Assembly (NCBI GenBank): GCA_965644315.1
Contig: CBFFRQ010000078.1
Span: forward strand, 248,001 to 312,000
Direction: 5' to 3'
Source of the DNA: Caecitellus pseudoparvulus
Lineage: Eukaryota > Bigyra: Bicosoecida
Length of the DNA stretch: 64,000 nucleotides
Positions 9,647-18,527 of the stretch are shown one piece after another. A program made the translations under genes and the position numbers. The notes beneath the pieces are model-generated. The model searched no databases, was not told the origin of the DNA, and saw only the letters and a program-made list of their open reading frames with translations. The first letter of the stretch is position 1; each line of letters opens with the position of its first letter.

Positions 9647-12600
9647 TTACTTCCAGTTTGGCCGCGGCCTGCCGCCTCGTCCCACTTCTCGGCCTTGCAG
9701 GTACGCCAAGCCCACAGGCCGCGCGGGGTCATGGTGGCCGGGAATCGTGGTTGCTCTGTCGGCAAAGACGGCGAACCGTGGGAGGTGTGCCCCACGAGCC
9801 GCCCAAAGCACTCGTTTGCCCGCCGCAGCAGCAGACATGGTGAGCAGGAGGTCTCGGAGGCAGTCTTGCGTCGCTGGCTGGGCAGCCTGAAAGCGCCGTG
9901 AGTGGCCCTGGCGGGCTGCAGCGGAGGTCGTGGCGTATGCCAAGCGCGCAAGCCGCGGGAGCAGCTCCATGAAGTGCGGAAGGGATGCCAGCGCTTCGGT
10001 GTCTGCATAGCCAGTTCCCACGGTGGCTTCGTAGAGGTCGGCATACAGTGCAGTGCCGCCCAAGCCAGCTCGCCCGACAAGGGCGGGGCGCACCCCGCGC
10101 ACAGCAGGAGCGCCGGCTCCTCCAGCGTGGAAAGTGAGTGCGTACCTGGCTTGCAATGGGGATCGGAAGGGGTTGGAGCCAGCAGTGCTTGTTGCTTTCG
10201 TTCGAGGCAGGGAGAGGGTTGAAAGGGTGATGGGGGTGGTGGAGGTTGTGGTGGGGGGAGTCGGTGTGTTGTGACTGCCCGCTTGCTCGGCCAGCGCGTC
10301 ATCTTGCAGTGTTGCCAAGAGGCACTCCATGACCATGGTCTGCGACACCAAGGTCGGCACAACGTTGAAGTCGATGAGCAGCCGCAGCAGTGCAGGCGGC
10401 GTGATGAGGGCGTTGCCGCCGGCGTAGTGGTTGAAGACGACTTCCAGAGGTTTGGCGTTAGCGGCCAGTAGAGAGAAGACTGCTGCTTCCGTGCACAGCC
10501 ATGACGGAAGGTCAGCAGGCTGCTGGTTCTGCTGTTGGGTCGGAGAGTCTTCGGCACTTGGCAGGGTGGATGCAAGGTTGTGCTGCGCCGCTTTGGACTC
10601 TGAGGCAGATGGTGATGGTGATGTCGTAGGGAGGGGCGGCGGGGTGGGTAGTGTGGCCGCTGCTGCTGTGGCAGTGTGTGTGGACTCGGGTGGTGCGGCG
10701 GGCTTGAGGGGCATTCGGGAAACGCCGGAGCCACTGAATGGGTGTGACTCCTGCGGAGGGAAGTGGTGTTGCACCGCACAGCTTGTCCAAGCTGAGCCGC
10801 GAGTTCTCAGAGCATCAGCCCATGGGACAATGTAGCTGCTGCAAAGCTGCTGCAGGAGTGTCGCATCCCCTGACTGCACTGCGGTGGGTTTGAGGCTGCC
10901 TTCGGGGCGCCAACGCCCCGTGAACGTCTGGCGTGCGACGAGCACCAGCCAGGACTTGCAGTGGTTGAAGGTGATGCACTCATCTTGCATGCTGGGGGGA
11001 GTTTGGAATAAAGCTTCCAACATGTTCTGAAGGTCACGGCTGAGTGTGGGTGTGTGTGGAGGGTGCTGGCGGGGTGGGGACTGCACGACCTCAAGCAGGT
11101 CTGCCTCGGCTGCGGCACTAAGAGAGGGCTGTTCGGCTGCGGGGGGCGCCGTCAGGGACTGAGGGAGGATATAGGCATCTACCAGTGTCGCTTGGAACGC
11201 AGCTGCAGTGATGCCAATGCTGAAGTCCACGCTGTCGGCAGGGGAGGTGGCAGGGCTGTCACCGTGTTGCGCTGCCCACGCAAAGACAAATCGAAGGTAC
11301 GGGTCGAATGCATGCAGAACCTGTCGAAGCTGAGCCGCTTCAGACGCGCTGGGTCTTGCTGTTGGGGCCACGTCTTCTCCGTCCGTCTGTGGCGGCTGCC
11401 GTGCCGTGCGGGAAGATGCGGTGGTCGTTGGGGGTGTGTTGTCCAGTGGCATGGAGCGCGTCGGTGTGGTTGGTAGCGCCATGCCGGGGTTCCCAGCCAT
11501 GTCTGCCCGCCAAGTGCTGAGGAACCTGGCGCGCCTGGTGCTGGGCCTGCTCAGGGGGGCCGCGGAAGTGGCAGTCTGCAAGTTGCTGACTGCTCTCGCA
11601 AAGGACGCAGGAATGGGCACGCCAACTTCCACGGCATGTGCCAGGATCTGTTGCGCTTGGGGATGCCATGGCATTCGAACGAAGGGTGCAAGGGCTTCCT
11701 CGAGCGTGTTGCCCACGACAGCGCCGCTGGCTTGGCTTTGGCCGAGAGGGGGCGGTGCCCGCTGGCCCCAGCTGTCAACACCTGAGCTGTGTTCCGAGCG
11801 AGGAGTGCGGTCGCTCGGCAAGGTGGGCGTTGAGGCCGCGCTGGAAGAGGAGGTGGTCTCCCCCGCAGCAGGCGCAGTGACGAGGGAGGGCAAGGATGTG
11901 GTGCCGGCGCCCCTCCGGACGCCTGGCGGAGATGCGGGGGTGGCTGCGCCCGGCTGAGTGGAGGGTGTGTCCGTTGTGTGGGCCTGCGGCCAGGAGGGTG
12001 CAGCTTCCGTGGATGGAGCGGCATGAGTGTGCAACGCTGGTTCGCTGTCGTCCTGCTGTGCTGCAGCGTGCTGCGTGTGTGCCGGGGCCGGGGGGACTTG
12101 CTCCGGCCCACTCGCGCTGGATGCTTCGTGGGTGGAATGGGAAGCAGAGTCTGACTCGTCTGACGAGGAGGGGGGGCGCGGCAGTCTGCGCTTTGAGAAC
12201 AGGTTCTGTGCCAGGCGTGGGGGGCTTGCACTGCTGCTTGCCTGGTGCGCAAAGGGCTGCGCTCCGAACTGTTTAGCCACCGTGTGTCCGCGGGTGCGCA
12301 TGCCGCCCTCTTCGTCGCTATCGTCGTACATGCCCACGTGCACTGCATCTACAGCGGGTCCAGAGGGCGCTGTGCGTGATGCAGCAGGGCTTGGGCTGTG
12401 CGCTTGGCTGGTTTGGTCAGGGGTGGGGGGCAGAGTCGCCGGTGGCATGTTTGTACTGTGGTCACTCCAGCCGTGGTCTTCGGCAGGTGCTTGGTGTGGG
12501 GAGTCAGAGGGTGTCTGGGGTGCAGCTGGAACAGCTGCAGTGTGTTGCTCGTGTAGGGCTGCATGGGTGTCCTGAAAGGCGCCGGAATCCTGCTCAATTG

Positions 12601-13225
12601 GTGGTGGTGGCGTGTGTTGGGGGGGTGGAGAGGGAGGAGGTGCTTCCTCTGTGTGAGCGCCAGGGGACGGAGCAGGGGCGGAGTGCCACGGAGCTTCAGG
12701 TGCAGGAGATGTGTCTGAAGTTGGTGTGGCGAGGCTGTCTGTCTCGTCACGTGCTGAGGGGGCGTGGGGAGGCGAGGCTGCCTGGACTCTTGGCCGCGCC
12801 GCAATCTCGTGAGCAGCTTGCGCGTTGAGGAGAATGTCAAGTGCCAGCTGAGCGTCTTCCGCAGAAGGCAGACTCATTGACAAGGCTTCTCCTGTGGCCG
12901 ATTGCACCACCGTTATGCAGTGCGGCTTGCCGTCCAGGCTGCAGGCCTTGATCTGGGCGCCCAAGAAAGACATGCAGTGTCTATCCGACGCGGCTTCGGA
13001 CTTGGCCCAGCCAATGTCTCCGAGCAGGCTAACAACGATGTGTCGTTGCACCCACCCACGCCCCCCGAAGAGCCCGGAGCTCCTGTTCCGTTTTTGGCAC
13101 CAGAACTCGAGCACAGACAAGTCTGCCTCAGGTCCATGCTCGCGCAGCACTTCAGCCCATTCGTCCGGGCCGGGTATGTCGCTCAGATGGGACTGGGACC
13201 CATCCTGCTCTTCAAACGCTGACAT
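9647..13225 (-). CDS. Large PH-domain protein, otherwise unrecognised
   Basis: 1192 residues from the ATG at 13225; upstream in-frame codons lack an ATG. Residues about 35-140 look like a pleckstrin-homology domain: a GWVQRHIVV strand pair, a beta-sheet region with LGAQIKACSL, and a C-terminal helix AEDAQLALDILLNA. Residues about 150-560 are Pro/Ser/Thr/Ala-rich and probably disordered. The C-terminal half has two similar helical segments, each with an aromatic-rich helix followed by an IxPxxL-type motif: FDPYLRFVFAWAA, and VVFNHYAGGNALITPPALLR then LLIDFNVVPTL. These resemble EF-hand-like helices seen in flagellar proteins, but I cannot name the family. A PH domain suggests phosphoinositide or protein binding at membranes. 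The last 15 residues (GREVGRGGRPRPNWK) are low-complexity and could be read-through of an unspliced intron. Confidence 0.6.
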   Translation of the reverse strand: MSAFEEQDGSQSHLSDIPGPDEWAEVLREHGPEADLSVLEFWCQKRNRSSGLFGGRGWVQRHIVVSLLGDIGWAKSEAASDRHCMSFLGAQIKACSLDGKPHCITVVQSATGEALSMSLPSAEDAQLALDILLNAQAAHEIAARPRVQAASPPHAPSARDETDSLATPTSDTSPAPEAPWHSAPAPSPGAHTEEAPPPSPPPQHTPPPPIEQDSGAFQDTHAALHEQHTAAVPAAPQTPSDSPHQAPAEDHGWSDHSTNMPPATLPPTPDQTSQAHSPSPAASRTAPSGPAVDAVHVGMYDDSDEEGGMRTRGHTVAKQFGAQPFAHQASSSASPPRLAQNLFSKRRLPRPPSSSDESDSASHSTHEASSASGPEQVPPAPAHTQHAAAQQDDSEPALHTHAAPSTEAAPSWPQAHTTDTPSTQPGAATPASPPGVRRGAGTTSLPSLVTAPAAGETTSSSSAASTPTLPSDRTPRSEHSSGVDSWGQRAPPPLGQSQASGAVVGNTLEEALAPFVRMPWHPQAQQILAHAVEVGVPIPASFARAVSNLQTATSAAPLSRPSTRRARFLSTWRADMAGNPGMALPTTPTRSMPLDNTPPTTTASSRTARQPPQTDGEDVAPTARPSASEAAQLRQVLHAFDPYLRFVFAWAAQHGDSPATSPADSVDFSIGITAAAFQATLVDAYILPQSLTAPPAAEQPSLSAAAEADLLEVVQSPPRQHPPHTPTLSRDLQNMLEALFQTPPSMQDECITFNHCKSWLVLVARQTFTGRWRPEGSLKPTAVQSGDATLLQQLCSSYIVPWADALRTRGSAWTSCAVQHHFPPQESHPFSGSGVSRMPLKPAAPPESTHTATAAAATLPTPPPLPTTSPSPSASESKAAQHNLASTLPSAEDSPTQQQNQQPADLPSWLCTEAAVFSLLAANAKPLEVVFNHYAGGNALITPPALLRLLIDFNVVPTLVSQTMVMECLLATLQDDALAEQAGSHNTPTPPTTTSTTPITLSTLSLPRTKATSTAGSNPFRSPLQARYALTFHAGGAGAPAVRGVRPALVGRAGLGGTALYADLYEATVGTGYADTEALASLPHFMELLPRLARLAYATTSAAARQGHSRRFQAAQPATQDCLRDLLLTMSAAAAGKRVLWAARGAHLPRFAVFADRATTIPGHHDPARPVGLAYLQGREVGRGGRPRPNWK

Positions 13226-13618
13226 TGGTGCACGATATCGCAATTCAAGCAGAGCTTCCAATCTGCGTCGTTCACAAGCGGAAGCGGGTGCGTGCCGGGT
13301 CAGCGAGGTTCAGTGTTGTCGCAGCGACCCTGCAGTGCACTCTTGGCCGATGGCGTGCCACAGCTGGCAGATCTGTTATCGCAGTAGCTAGGGGCAGAAT
13401 TGCCACGCACCAACACAAGAAAACCAGGGCTTGCTTGCCTAGGCCTGCCCCTTGGACAGGTCCTCTGCGGAGGGCTGGGAGTGTCTGGCGCGGCGCGCTG
13501 CTTGGTGCGTGAAGCTGCACACGCCGAGGTGCCACAGAAGTGAGTGACAGAGTGGCCTTCAAAGCACTGCACATATCCAAGCTGATCAATTTTTGCAGAA
13601 ATGCTTGGCTGGGGTTGT
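13226..13618. other. Intergenic region between two minus-strand genes
   Basis: About 390 bp holding the 3' end of the PPR-like gene and the promoter of the PH-domain gene. Frames on both strands are short and of noncoding composition. Nothing else recognised. Confidence 0.4.
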
Positions 13619-14947
13619 TCATTGGGTGGTCTTATTGGCGCCGGCCCCAGGCAATACGCCTGCGTGTCGGGCTGTCTGCGAGTGCGGCTGAGCCACCTTG
13701 GCCAAGCCAGTGCGACCCAACACGGCCAGCTTAACCTCCCAGCGTCTAGGCTTGGCGGGCTCCTGGCCGCGGCGACGGCGCACAGTGCGCGCCAGAGTTC
13801 GGATGCGCTGCACCTCTGGCCAGTGCCCGTGCTTGGCTGCGTGAAACGCCGCATAGCCCAGGCTGCGCTCAGAGGGCTCCAGCCCAAGAGCGGCAGCCAT
13901 ACTTTGCATGAATGCAGCGACACCTGCCCCGTTCGAGCGCCCGCCAGAGTGAAGGTACACCTTGAGCAAGGCGTGCAACGTGGCGGGGTTGGGCTGCAGT
14001 CCTCCCTGCTGCATCAGGCGCAGGTAGGCTCCAGTGGATGGGGTGCGGGCCCCTGCTTCGTGCTCAATGAGCTTGTTGAGGACAGCGGTGCGCCCTGCTG
14101 GGCTTGGCGCGCTGCTATTGAGGATGGCCACTGCGCCCGCCACTGCGCCGCAAGCAATGCAGTGTGCAGCGGCGCGGGAGTAGGCAACAGGGGCGTCTGC
14201 ATCAGAGATGACCCCTTGTGCTCGGCCGTGGAACAGGAGCTGCTGCATGGCGGCCACCCGTGGTGCTGCTGTGCCCTGCCAAGTTGGGGTGCCGCCACGT
14301 GTCGCCGGCACAAGGCCTTTCCACGCAGTCATGCGTCGGGAGGACAGGGAATTGCGACCGCTGCCTACTAAGTCCAGCAGGGCTAGCAGCTCGGTTCGAG
14401 ACAGGCGGCCGCCCGTCTTGGCTGCCAGCTGAAGGCACACACCTGCAGCCGTGATGGCTTCGTCGGGCCCGCAGCGCCTGCCGGCTGCTGCCACACACTG
14501 CACCAAGACCTGCCGAAGAAGCTGCACATCTGCCGCCGGGAGGTCCACTGGGGCAGCTTGTAGCTGTGTAAGGAGCTGCTCGATCCAGCGAGCTGCTGAA
14601 GTGGCGTCCCCTTCCTGCGCCGCGTGCGCTGCCTCCTTCGCCAGGCGAGTCGCAGGAACTGGCAGGCGCGCATCCAGCAGGGTGTGAGAGACGTACTCGC
14701 GGTGTTGACGACGAGGCCCTTGGACGTTCTTTAGGCTGCTTGGTTCGTACGAGTCCAGGAGGTGCTCAGCTTCAGCGGGGCGGTGCAAGGGCACCGGCGA
14801 GAGCGCATGCACAATTTCCGCACTGGCTGACCACCCGAGGGGGGAAACGGGGGGCAACGGGGCAGCCAGCACTGCAGATGAGGCTGCAGGGCGCCATCCT
14901 CGAGCCAGCGCCGCATTCACCCGCGCGACAGCAGCCTCAAGGGCCAT
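13619..14947 (-). CDS. PPR-like helical-repeat protein, probably organellar
   Basis: 442 residues from the ATG at 14947. The protein is almost wholly alpha-helical and Ala-rich. The clearest repeats are near residues 310-390: TGAYLRLMQQGGLQPNPATL, then HALLKVYLHSGG, then LGLEPSERSLGYAAFHAAK. These have the paired-helix pattern of pentatricopeptide repeats, including the Pro at the start of the next repeat. PPR proteins bind organellar RNA. The N-terminus is Arg/Ala-rich with few acids, which would suit import into mitochondria, but targeting is inferred only. The basic C-terminus (RTVRRRRGQEPAKPRRW) could contact RNA. The short tail after it may include some intron read-through. It is in tandem with NIT2 upstream. 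Confidence 0.5.
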   Translation of the reverse strand: MALEAAVARVNAALARGWRPAASSAVLAAPLPPVSPLGWSASAEIVHALSPVPLHRPAEAEHLLDSYEPSSLKNVQGPRRQHREYVSHTLLDARLPVPATRLAKEAAHAAQEGDATSAARWIEQLLTQLQAAPVDLPAADVQLLRQVLVQCVAAAGRRCGPDEAITAAGVCLQLAAKTGGRLSRTELLALLDLVGSGRNSLSSRRMTAWKGLVPATRGGTPTWQGTAAPRVAAMQQLLFHGRAQGVISDADAPVAYSRAAAHCIACGAVAGAVAILNSSAPSPAGRTAVLNKLIEHEAGARTPSTGAYLRLMQQGGLQPNPATLHALLKVYLHSGGRSNGAGVAAFMQSMAAALGLEPSERSLGYAAFHAAKHGHWPEVQRIRTLARTVRRRRGQEPAKPRRWEVKLAVLGRTGLAKVAQPHSQTARHAGVLPGAGANKTTQ

Positions 14948-15074
14948 CCTGCACGCGTGGAATGGCAGTGGCGCCAGGTGACCTGTGGCCTTGTTCCCTC
15001 ACTGTAGTGGTGGGGAGGCAGGCGGGAGCGAGACAGCTGTTAAAGTGCGTGAGGGGCGGATGCATTGAAATATG

Positions 15075-16039
15075 TCAGCCTTCGGACTTGGCTGGCGCGG
15101 CGGTGGGCACCGTGTAGAGGTCAAGGCGGCCCTGCTTGGAGATGGGGATGTTGCTGCGCACGGTGTCCACTTCATCCAGCTGCACCTCCCCGTACACAAT
15201 GCCCGGCGCTTCGTCTGTGGTGGCCAGGACCTCTGCCCAGGGCGACACGAGCGTGCTGTGCCCCCACGCCTGGTAGGCGCTGTCAGGGTTGCGTGCTGGG
15301 GACACCGTGGCGACGAACACCTGGTTGTCCACCGCCCGAGCCCGCTGCAGCAGCTCCCAGTGCTTGGGGCCGGTGGTGGTGTTGAAGGCGCCAGGGTACC
15401 AGAGCATGACGGCCCCAGCTGCCCGCATGACTGCGGCCAGGGACGGGAAGCGAATGTCGTAGCAGATGCCCAGCCCCATGACCCCCCACGGTGTCTGGAA
15501 GGTGGTGATGGCGTCGCCGGGCGACAGCGTGTCACTCTCCTTGAACGTCATCTTGCCTGGGATGTCAATGTCGAAGAGGTGCACCTTGCGGTGCTTGGCC
15601 ACGCAGGTGCCGTCTGGCGCCCACACGGTGCTGGTGTTGTACAGCTTGCCCCCGTCACACTCCGCGACGGAGCCGCCAACAACGTACACGGCGTGCGTTG
15701 TGGCAGCTTCTTGCAGCATGGCGCAGGAAGGAGAGGTGGTGGCGTCAACGGGGCCCGAGTGCCCTGCCTCCGGTACAGGCTCTGCGTAGGCCTCGAATTC
15801 TGATGTGGCATAGGGCCCGTTGAAGATTTCAGGCAGCGCCACCATGGCTGCGCCAGATTCCTTGGCAGTGCTGATGGCGGCTGCCGCTGCCTTCAGGTTC
15901 GCAGCTTTGTCCTGCATGTGCCAAGGCAGAGATTCTATTCCTGCAGGTGATACGACAGCAACGGCGCCAGGCCACTCACGGTGGTGACGAGCAGCTGGCA
16001 CAGGGCGACCTTGAGCGTCTTGGACGTAGAAGCAGCCAT
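15075..16039 (-). CDS. NIT2: Omega-amidase NIT2 (nitrilase superfamily)
   Basis: Exon 1 is 15980-16039 and exon 2 is 15075-15911, with a 68-nt intron (GTGAGT to ATGCAG). The junction reads CQLLVTT-DKAANLK, as in other NIT2 proteins; total 298 residues, near the family's usual 275-300. NIT2 hydrolyses alpha-ketoglutaramate and alpha-ketosuccinamate to the keto acid plus ammonia, a repair step after glutamine and asparagine transamination. The nitrilase triad is complete: Glu48 in LPEIFNGPY, Lys129 in KHRKVHLFDID and Cys170 in GLGICYDIRFP. The signatures KLYNTSTV, YPGAFNTTTGP, HWELLQRARAVDNQ and AWGHSTLVSPW favour NIT2 over NIT1. No strong targeting sequence is visible, so a cytosolic enzyme is likely. 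A continuous frame through the intron gives a longer, false N-terminus. Confidence 0.93.
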
Positions 16040-16415
16040 GACGAAACGGAGGCGAAACGGAGGGCTGCGGTCCCAAATGCACGAGCAGGCTACGGTGCAG
16101 CAATGCAGAGCTGTATATTGCAGGACGGCTCAAGAGCTGTGACCGTGTGCGCAAGGATGTTGAAGTTTTATATTATCGTCATGCTTGCTCTTAGTAAGCT
16201 GGCAAGCCTTCAGAACCTGTACTTCTCAAACATCTGAAAACTACACTTTACGTTGGCACTGGAAGGCGAATAAAGTGCCCAACTGGAAGGCTAATCGGGC
16301 CCACCAGACTCAGTAAGACTGGCCCGTCAAGCAAGTTCGTGCCTGCTCCCGGCGGAACGTAAGGCGTGTCTTGGCTTGCTCCTCACAAGTGCTGCAAAAT
16401 CCGCACCACGCCGTC
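16040..16415. other. Divergent intergenic region
   Basis: About 375 bp between NIT2 (-) and the acidic Ala-rich gene (+), AT-richer than its flanks (for example around 16150-16270). It should hold both promoters. A lone AATAAA at about 16269 lies upstream of both genes, so it is not a poly(A) signal for either. Confidence 0.4.
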
Positions 16416-17243
16416 ATGGCCAGTTCGGAGCCTGCGCCTGCTGGTGGCCATCCATCCAGCCAAGGGAGCGAAGTTGCCGTGGCAACTGAAGCCGCAGCCA
16501 CGGGGGCCGGCGACGCGGAGGCGTCCTCTGTTGCCTCTGGCTCAAGTTCGTGGTCTGCAATGGGCGGGGAGGAGGAGGCGGGGGATGGGGGCTACGTGCA
16601 GTTCACAGACCTTGATGACGATGACTGGCAGCCCATGCAACAAGAAGATAGCTCTTGGGCTGGTAGTGAGGCTGGCGCTGTGGCGGGGGGTGCAGCTGCC
16701 GAGGCTGCAGGGTCTGCGGCAGGCCCGGAGGAGGGTCTTGGCTCCTTTGCCGACATGCTGGCAGGTGGGGGGCTGCTGGCGGCACTGCAGGCGGACTATG
16801 ACAGCACCATCCAGGCAGGCGAGCGAGCTGCGGCTGCTGAGGCGGCAGCTGCCGAAGCTGCTGCTTCAGGCTCGACTTCCATAGATGCACATGCAGCGCA
16901 CGGTGCAGTGGACGCTGATGAGCATGCCGGGGGTGAGGCAGCCTCCCCGCCCAGCGCTGAGGTCAGCCCTGTAGGTGCTGCTAAGGGTGCTGACAGTGTT
17001 CAGGACGAGGAAGAGTTTGATCCCTTTGCAGCTGGAGTTGGGGCAGACGCTACACTCCCTGCGCCCTCGTTCGCTGCCGAGGCTATTCGGCAGCGAATGA
17101 GCGACCCAGCCCACGCGGCAGCCTTGGCAGCAGCTGCAAGTCGTTTGAAACCCCTATCTGCTCGAGCTGGCTTGGACGCGTTGGCCGATGGCCTCGTGCA
17201 GGCCTACGGTGCGACGCCTTGGCAGGAGCCAGGAGCCAGATAG
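16416..17243 (+). CDS. Acidic, alanine-rich protein of unknown function
   Basis: 275 residues from the first in-frame ATG at 16416. Composition is dominated by Ala, Gly, Ser, Glu and Asp. Segments worth noting are YVQFTDLDDDDWQPM (acidic with a Trp, near residue 65), EEGLGSFADMLAGGGLLAAL (an amphipathic helix, about 105-130), EEEFDPFAAG (an acidic DPF-type motif near 205), and a C-terminal helix pair around AAEAIRQRMSDPAHAAALAA. DPF motifs bind AP-2 or other clathrin adaptor appendages in animals and yeast, so an endocytic adaptor role is possible but unproven. No catalytic domain is seen. It is co-oriented with the gankyrin-like gene 216 bp downstream. Confidence 0.6.
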   Translation: MASSEPAPAGGHPSSQGSEVAVATEAAATGAGDAEASSVASGSSSWSAMGGEEEAGDGGYVQFTDLDDDDWQPMQQEDSSWAGSEAGAVAGGAAAEAAGSAAGPEEGLGSFADMLAGGGLLAALQADYDSTIQAGERAAAAEAAAAEAAASGSTSIDAHAAHGAVDADEHAGGEAASPPSAEVSPVGAAKGADSVQDEEEFDPFAAGVGADATLPAPSFAAEAIRQRMSDPAHAAALAAAASRLKPLSARAGLDALADGLVQAYGATPWQEPGAR

Positions 17244-17459
17244 CACCAGCTTGTGCCGAGGCCCCTTCATGACAGCGCGCAAATGCAAACTCGATGATGG
17301 GAAAAATCCTCACTGCACATGCACATCCAGCACATTTTCAAGGCGTTTTGGCACTCAGTGTGCTGCGTTTACACCGAGCTGCTCGAGCTGGACTGATTTC
17401 CGCACTCTGCAGAGCTTTGTGCTGCTCGACACAGCCCTGCCTTTACGCTGTCGGGCACC

Positions 17460-18197
17460 ATGGCAGCCGAATCCAAGGAAAGCAGCCCACACGCTACGCA
17501 TGAAGCGGCTCCCGCGTCGACCGGGTTGCTCTCTGCACGGGATGCGCTGCTGGAGGGGGACAGTGCCCTCGCGCTGCACTTCTTGACAACGGGCGGGGTT
17601 GCAGACGAGCGAGACTCAGACGGACGAAGCTTGCTGCACTGGGCATCAAGCACTGGACACGTGGATGCCGTGGAAGCGTGCCTGCGTGCTGGCGCTGCCA
17701 TCGATGCCGTGGATGAAGCCGGGTGGACAGCGCTGCACTGCGCAGCTGCTTCGCAGAAACCTGCCGTGGTCGGCGCCCTGCAAGCTGCAGGGGCAAGCGC
17801 CAGTGTGCAGAATGCGAAAGGGCAGACACCCCTGCACCTCGCGAAAGGGCACGCAGGGGTGCTGGCTTCCTTGGCAGATGCGGTGGAGGATGTGGACGTG
17901 CCGGACCACCTGGGCATGACGGCGCTGCACAGAGCCGTGCTGTCTGGCAGCACGGAGGGAGTGTCCCTGCTCATCGCGCAAGGGGCAAACGTGAATGCCA
18001 AGACTGCTGCAGGGGACACTCCCGTGCACTTGGCTGCCTCCCTCGGCCCTGCCGCCGCGGGCATGGTGGGGCTTCTCAAGCGCAATGGGGCGAGTGGCCG
18101 GCACAAGAACCGCGACGGGGTCACAGGAGACGCCGAGGTCAGCGCTGCGGCACGCATGGCCTCCAAGCTCGCAGAGGGTCAGGGCTTGCGCAGGTAG
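17460..18197 (+). CDS. PSMD10: Gankyrin/PSMD10-like ankyrin-repeat protein
   Basis: 245 residues in one exon, made of about six ankyrin repeats. Repeat cores are DGRSLLHWASSTGHVDAVEA, DEAGWTALHCAAASQKPAVV, KGQTPLHLAKGH, LGMTALHRAVLSGSTEGVSL and AGDTPVHLAAS. The pair LLHWASSTGH and then DEAGWTALH matches gankyrin (LHWACSAGH, DDAGWSPLH) more closely than generic ankyrin proteins. Gankyrin/Nas6 is a chaperone that binds the ATPase Rpt3 during assembly of the 19S proteasome regulatory particle. The fourth repeat is shortened (GHAGVLASLADAV), and the last is degenerate, ending in the basic QGLRR. The N-terminal 25 residues are low-complexity. Because ankyrin repeats are widespread, orthology is probable but not certain. 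Confidence 0.68.
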   Translation: MAAESKESSPHATHEAAPASTGLLSARDALLEGDSALALHFLTTGGVADERDSDGRSLLHWASSTGHVDAVEACLRAGAAIDAVDEAGWTALHCAAASQKPAVVGALQAAGASASVQNAKGQTPLHLAKGHAGVLASLADAVEDVDVPDHLGMTALHRAVLSGSTEGVSLLIAQGANVNAKTAAGDTPVHLAASLGPAAAGMVGLLKRNGASGRHKNRDGVTGDAEVSAAARMASKLAEGQGLRR

Positions 18198-18527
18198 GCT
18201 CCCTCCTCGTACGTGAGGGGGGGTGCGTGCGCCGCGCCACTGCGCCACAGTCCCCCTCCCACAAACAAATCAAATCTTCCCCCATCCTCACCGCTTCCCC
18301 ACGTGAATTCGCCTGTTAGCTTTCTCAAGCTCACACAGTGGAACTGACCTCATCATAGGGTCTGCACGTTCCGTACGTTCACCCTTCGCCACACCGTTTG
18401 CGTCGGTGGTGCAGTGCCGCGCGGCGCGATCCTCACGCCTCGCTCCCAACGCACGCGGCGCACGGGTTCTCTTCTACCTTGCTCCACAGGCTTTCAACAA
18501 GGTCAACCGTCAACCCCAGCGTCAACC
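18198..18527. other. Upstream region of alpha-tubulin
   Basis: 330 bp between the gankyrin-like stop and the inferred alpha-tubulin start codon. It should hold the tubulin promoter and 5' untranslated region. I see no TATA box. Just before the ATG are three copies of GTCAACC. Confidence 0.45.
18502..18527 (+). promoter_or_regulatory. Triple GTCAACC heptamer abutting the alpha-tubulin start codon
   Basis: GTCAACC occurs at 18502-18508, 18509-18515 and 18521-18527, the last directly before ATG. The AACC before ATG also makes a good eukaryotic start context. Three copies in 26 bp suggests a 5' UTR or core-promoter element, perhaps translational, but no function is shown. Confidence 0.5.

Noticed and set aside
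11054-12575. Several plus-strand open frames opposite the PH-domain gene
   Set aside because: They are Cys/Trp/Arg-rich shadows without domains; the minus frame is continuous over 3.6 kb with a believable PH domain.
15912-16154. Longer N-terminus of NIT2 read through the intron
   Set aside because: The in-frame read-through lacks the conserved QLxVTxDKxxN start, which is restored exactly by removing the 68-nt intron.
16269-16274. AATAAA poly(A) signal
   Set aside because: It lies in a divergent promoter region upstream of both flanking genes.
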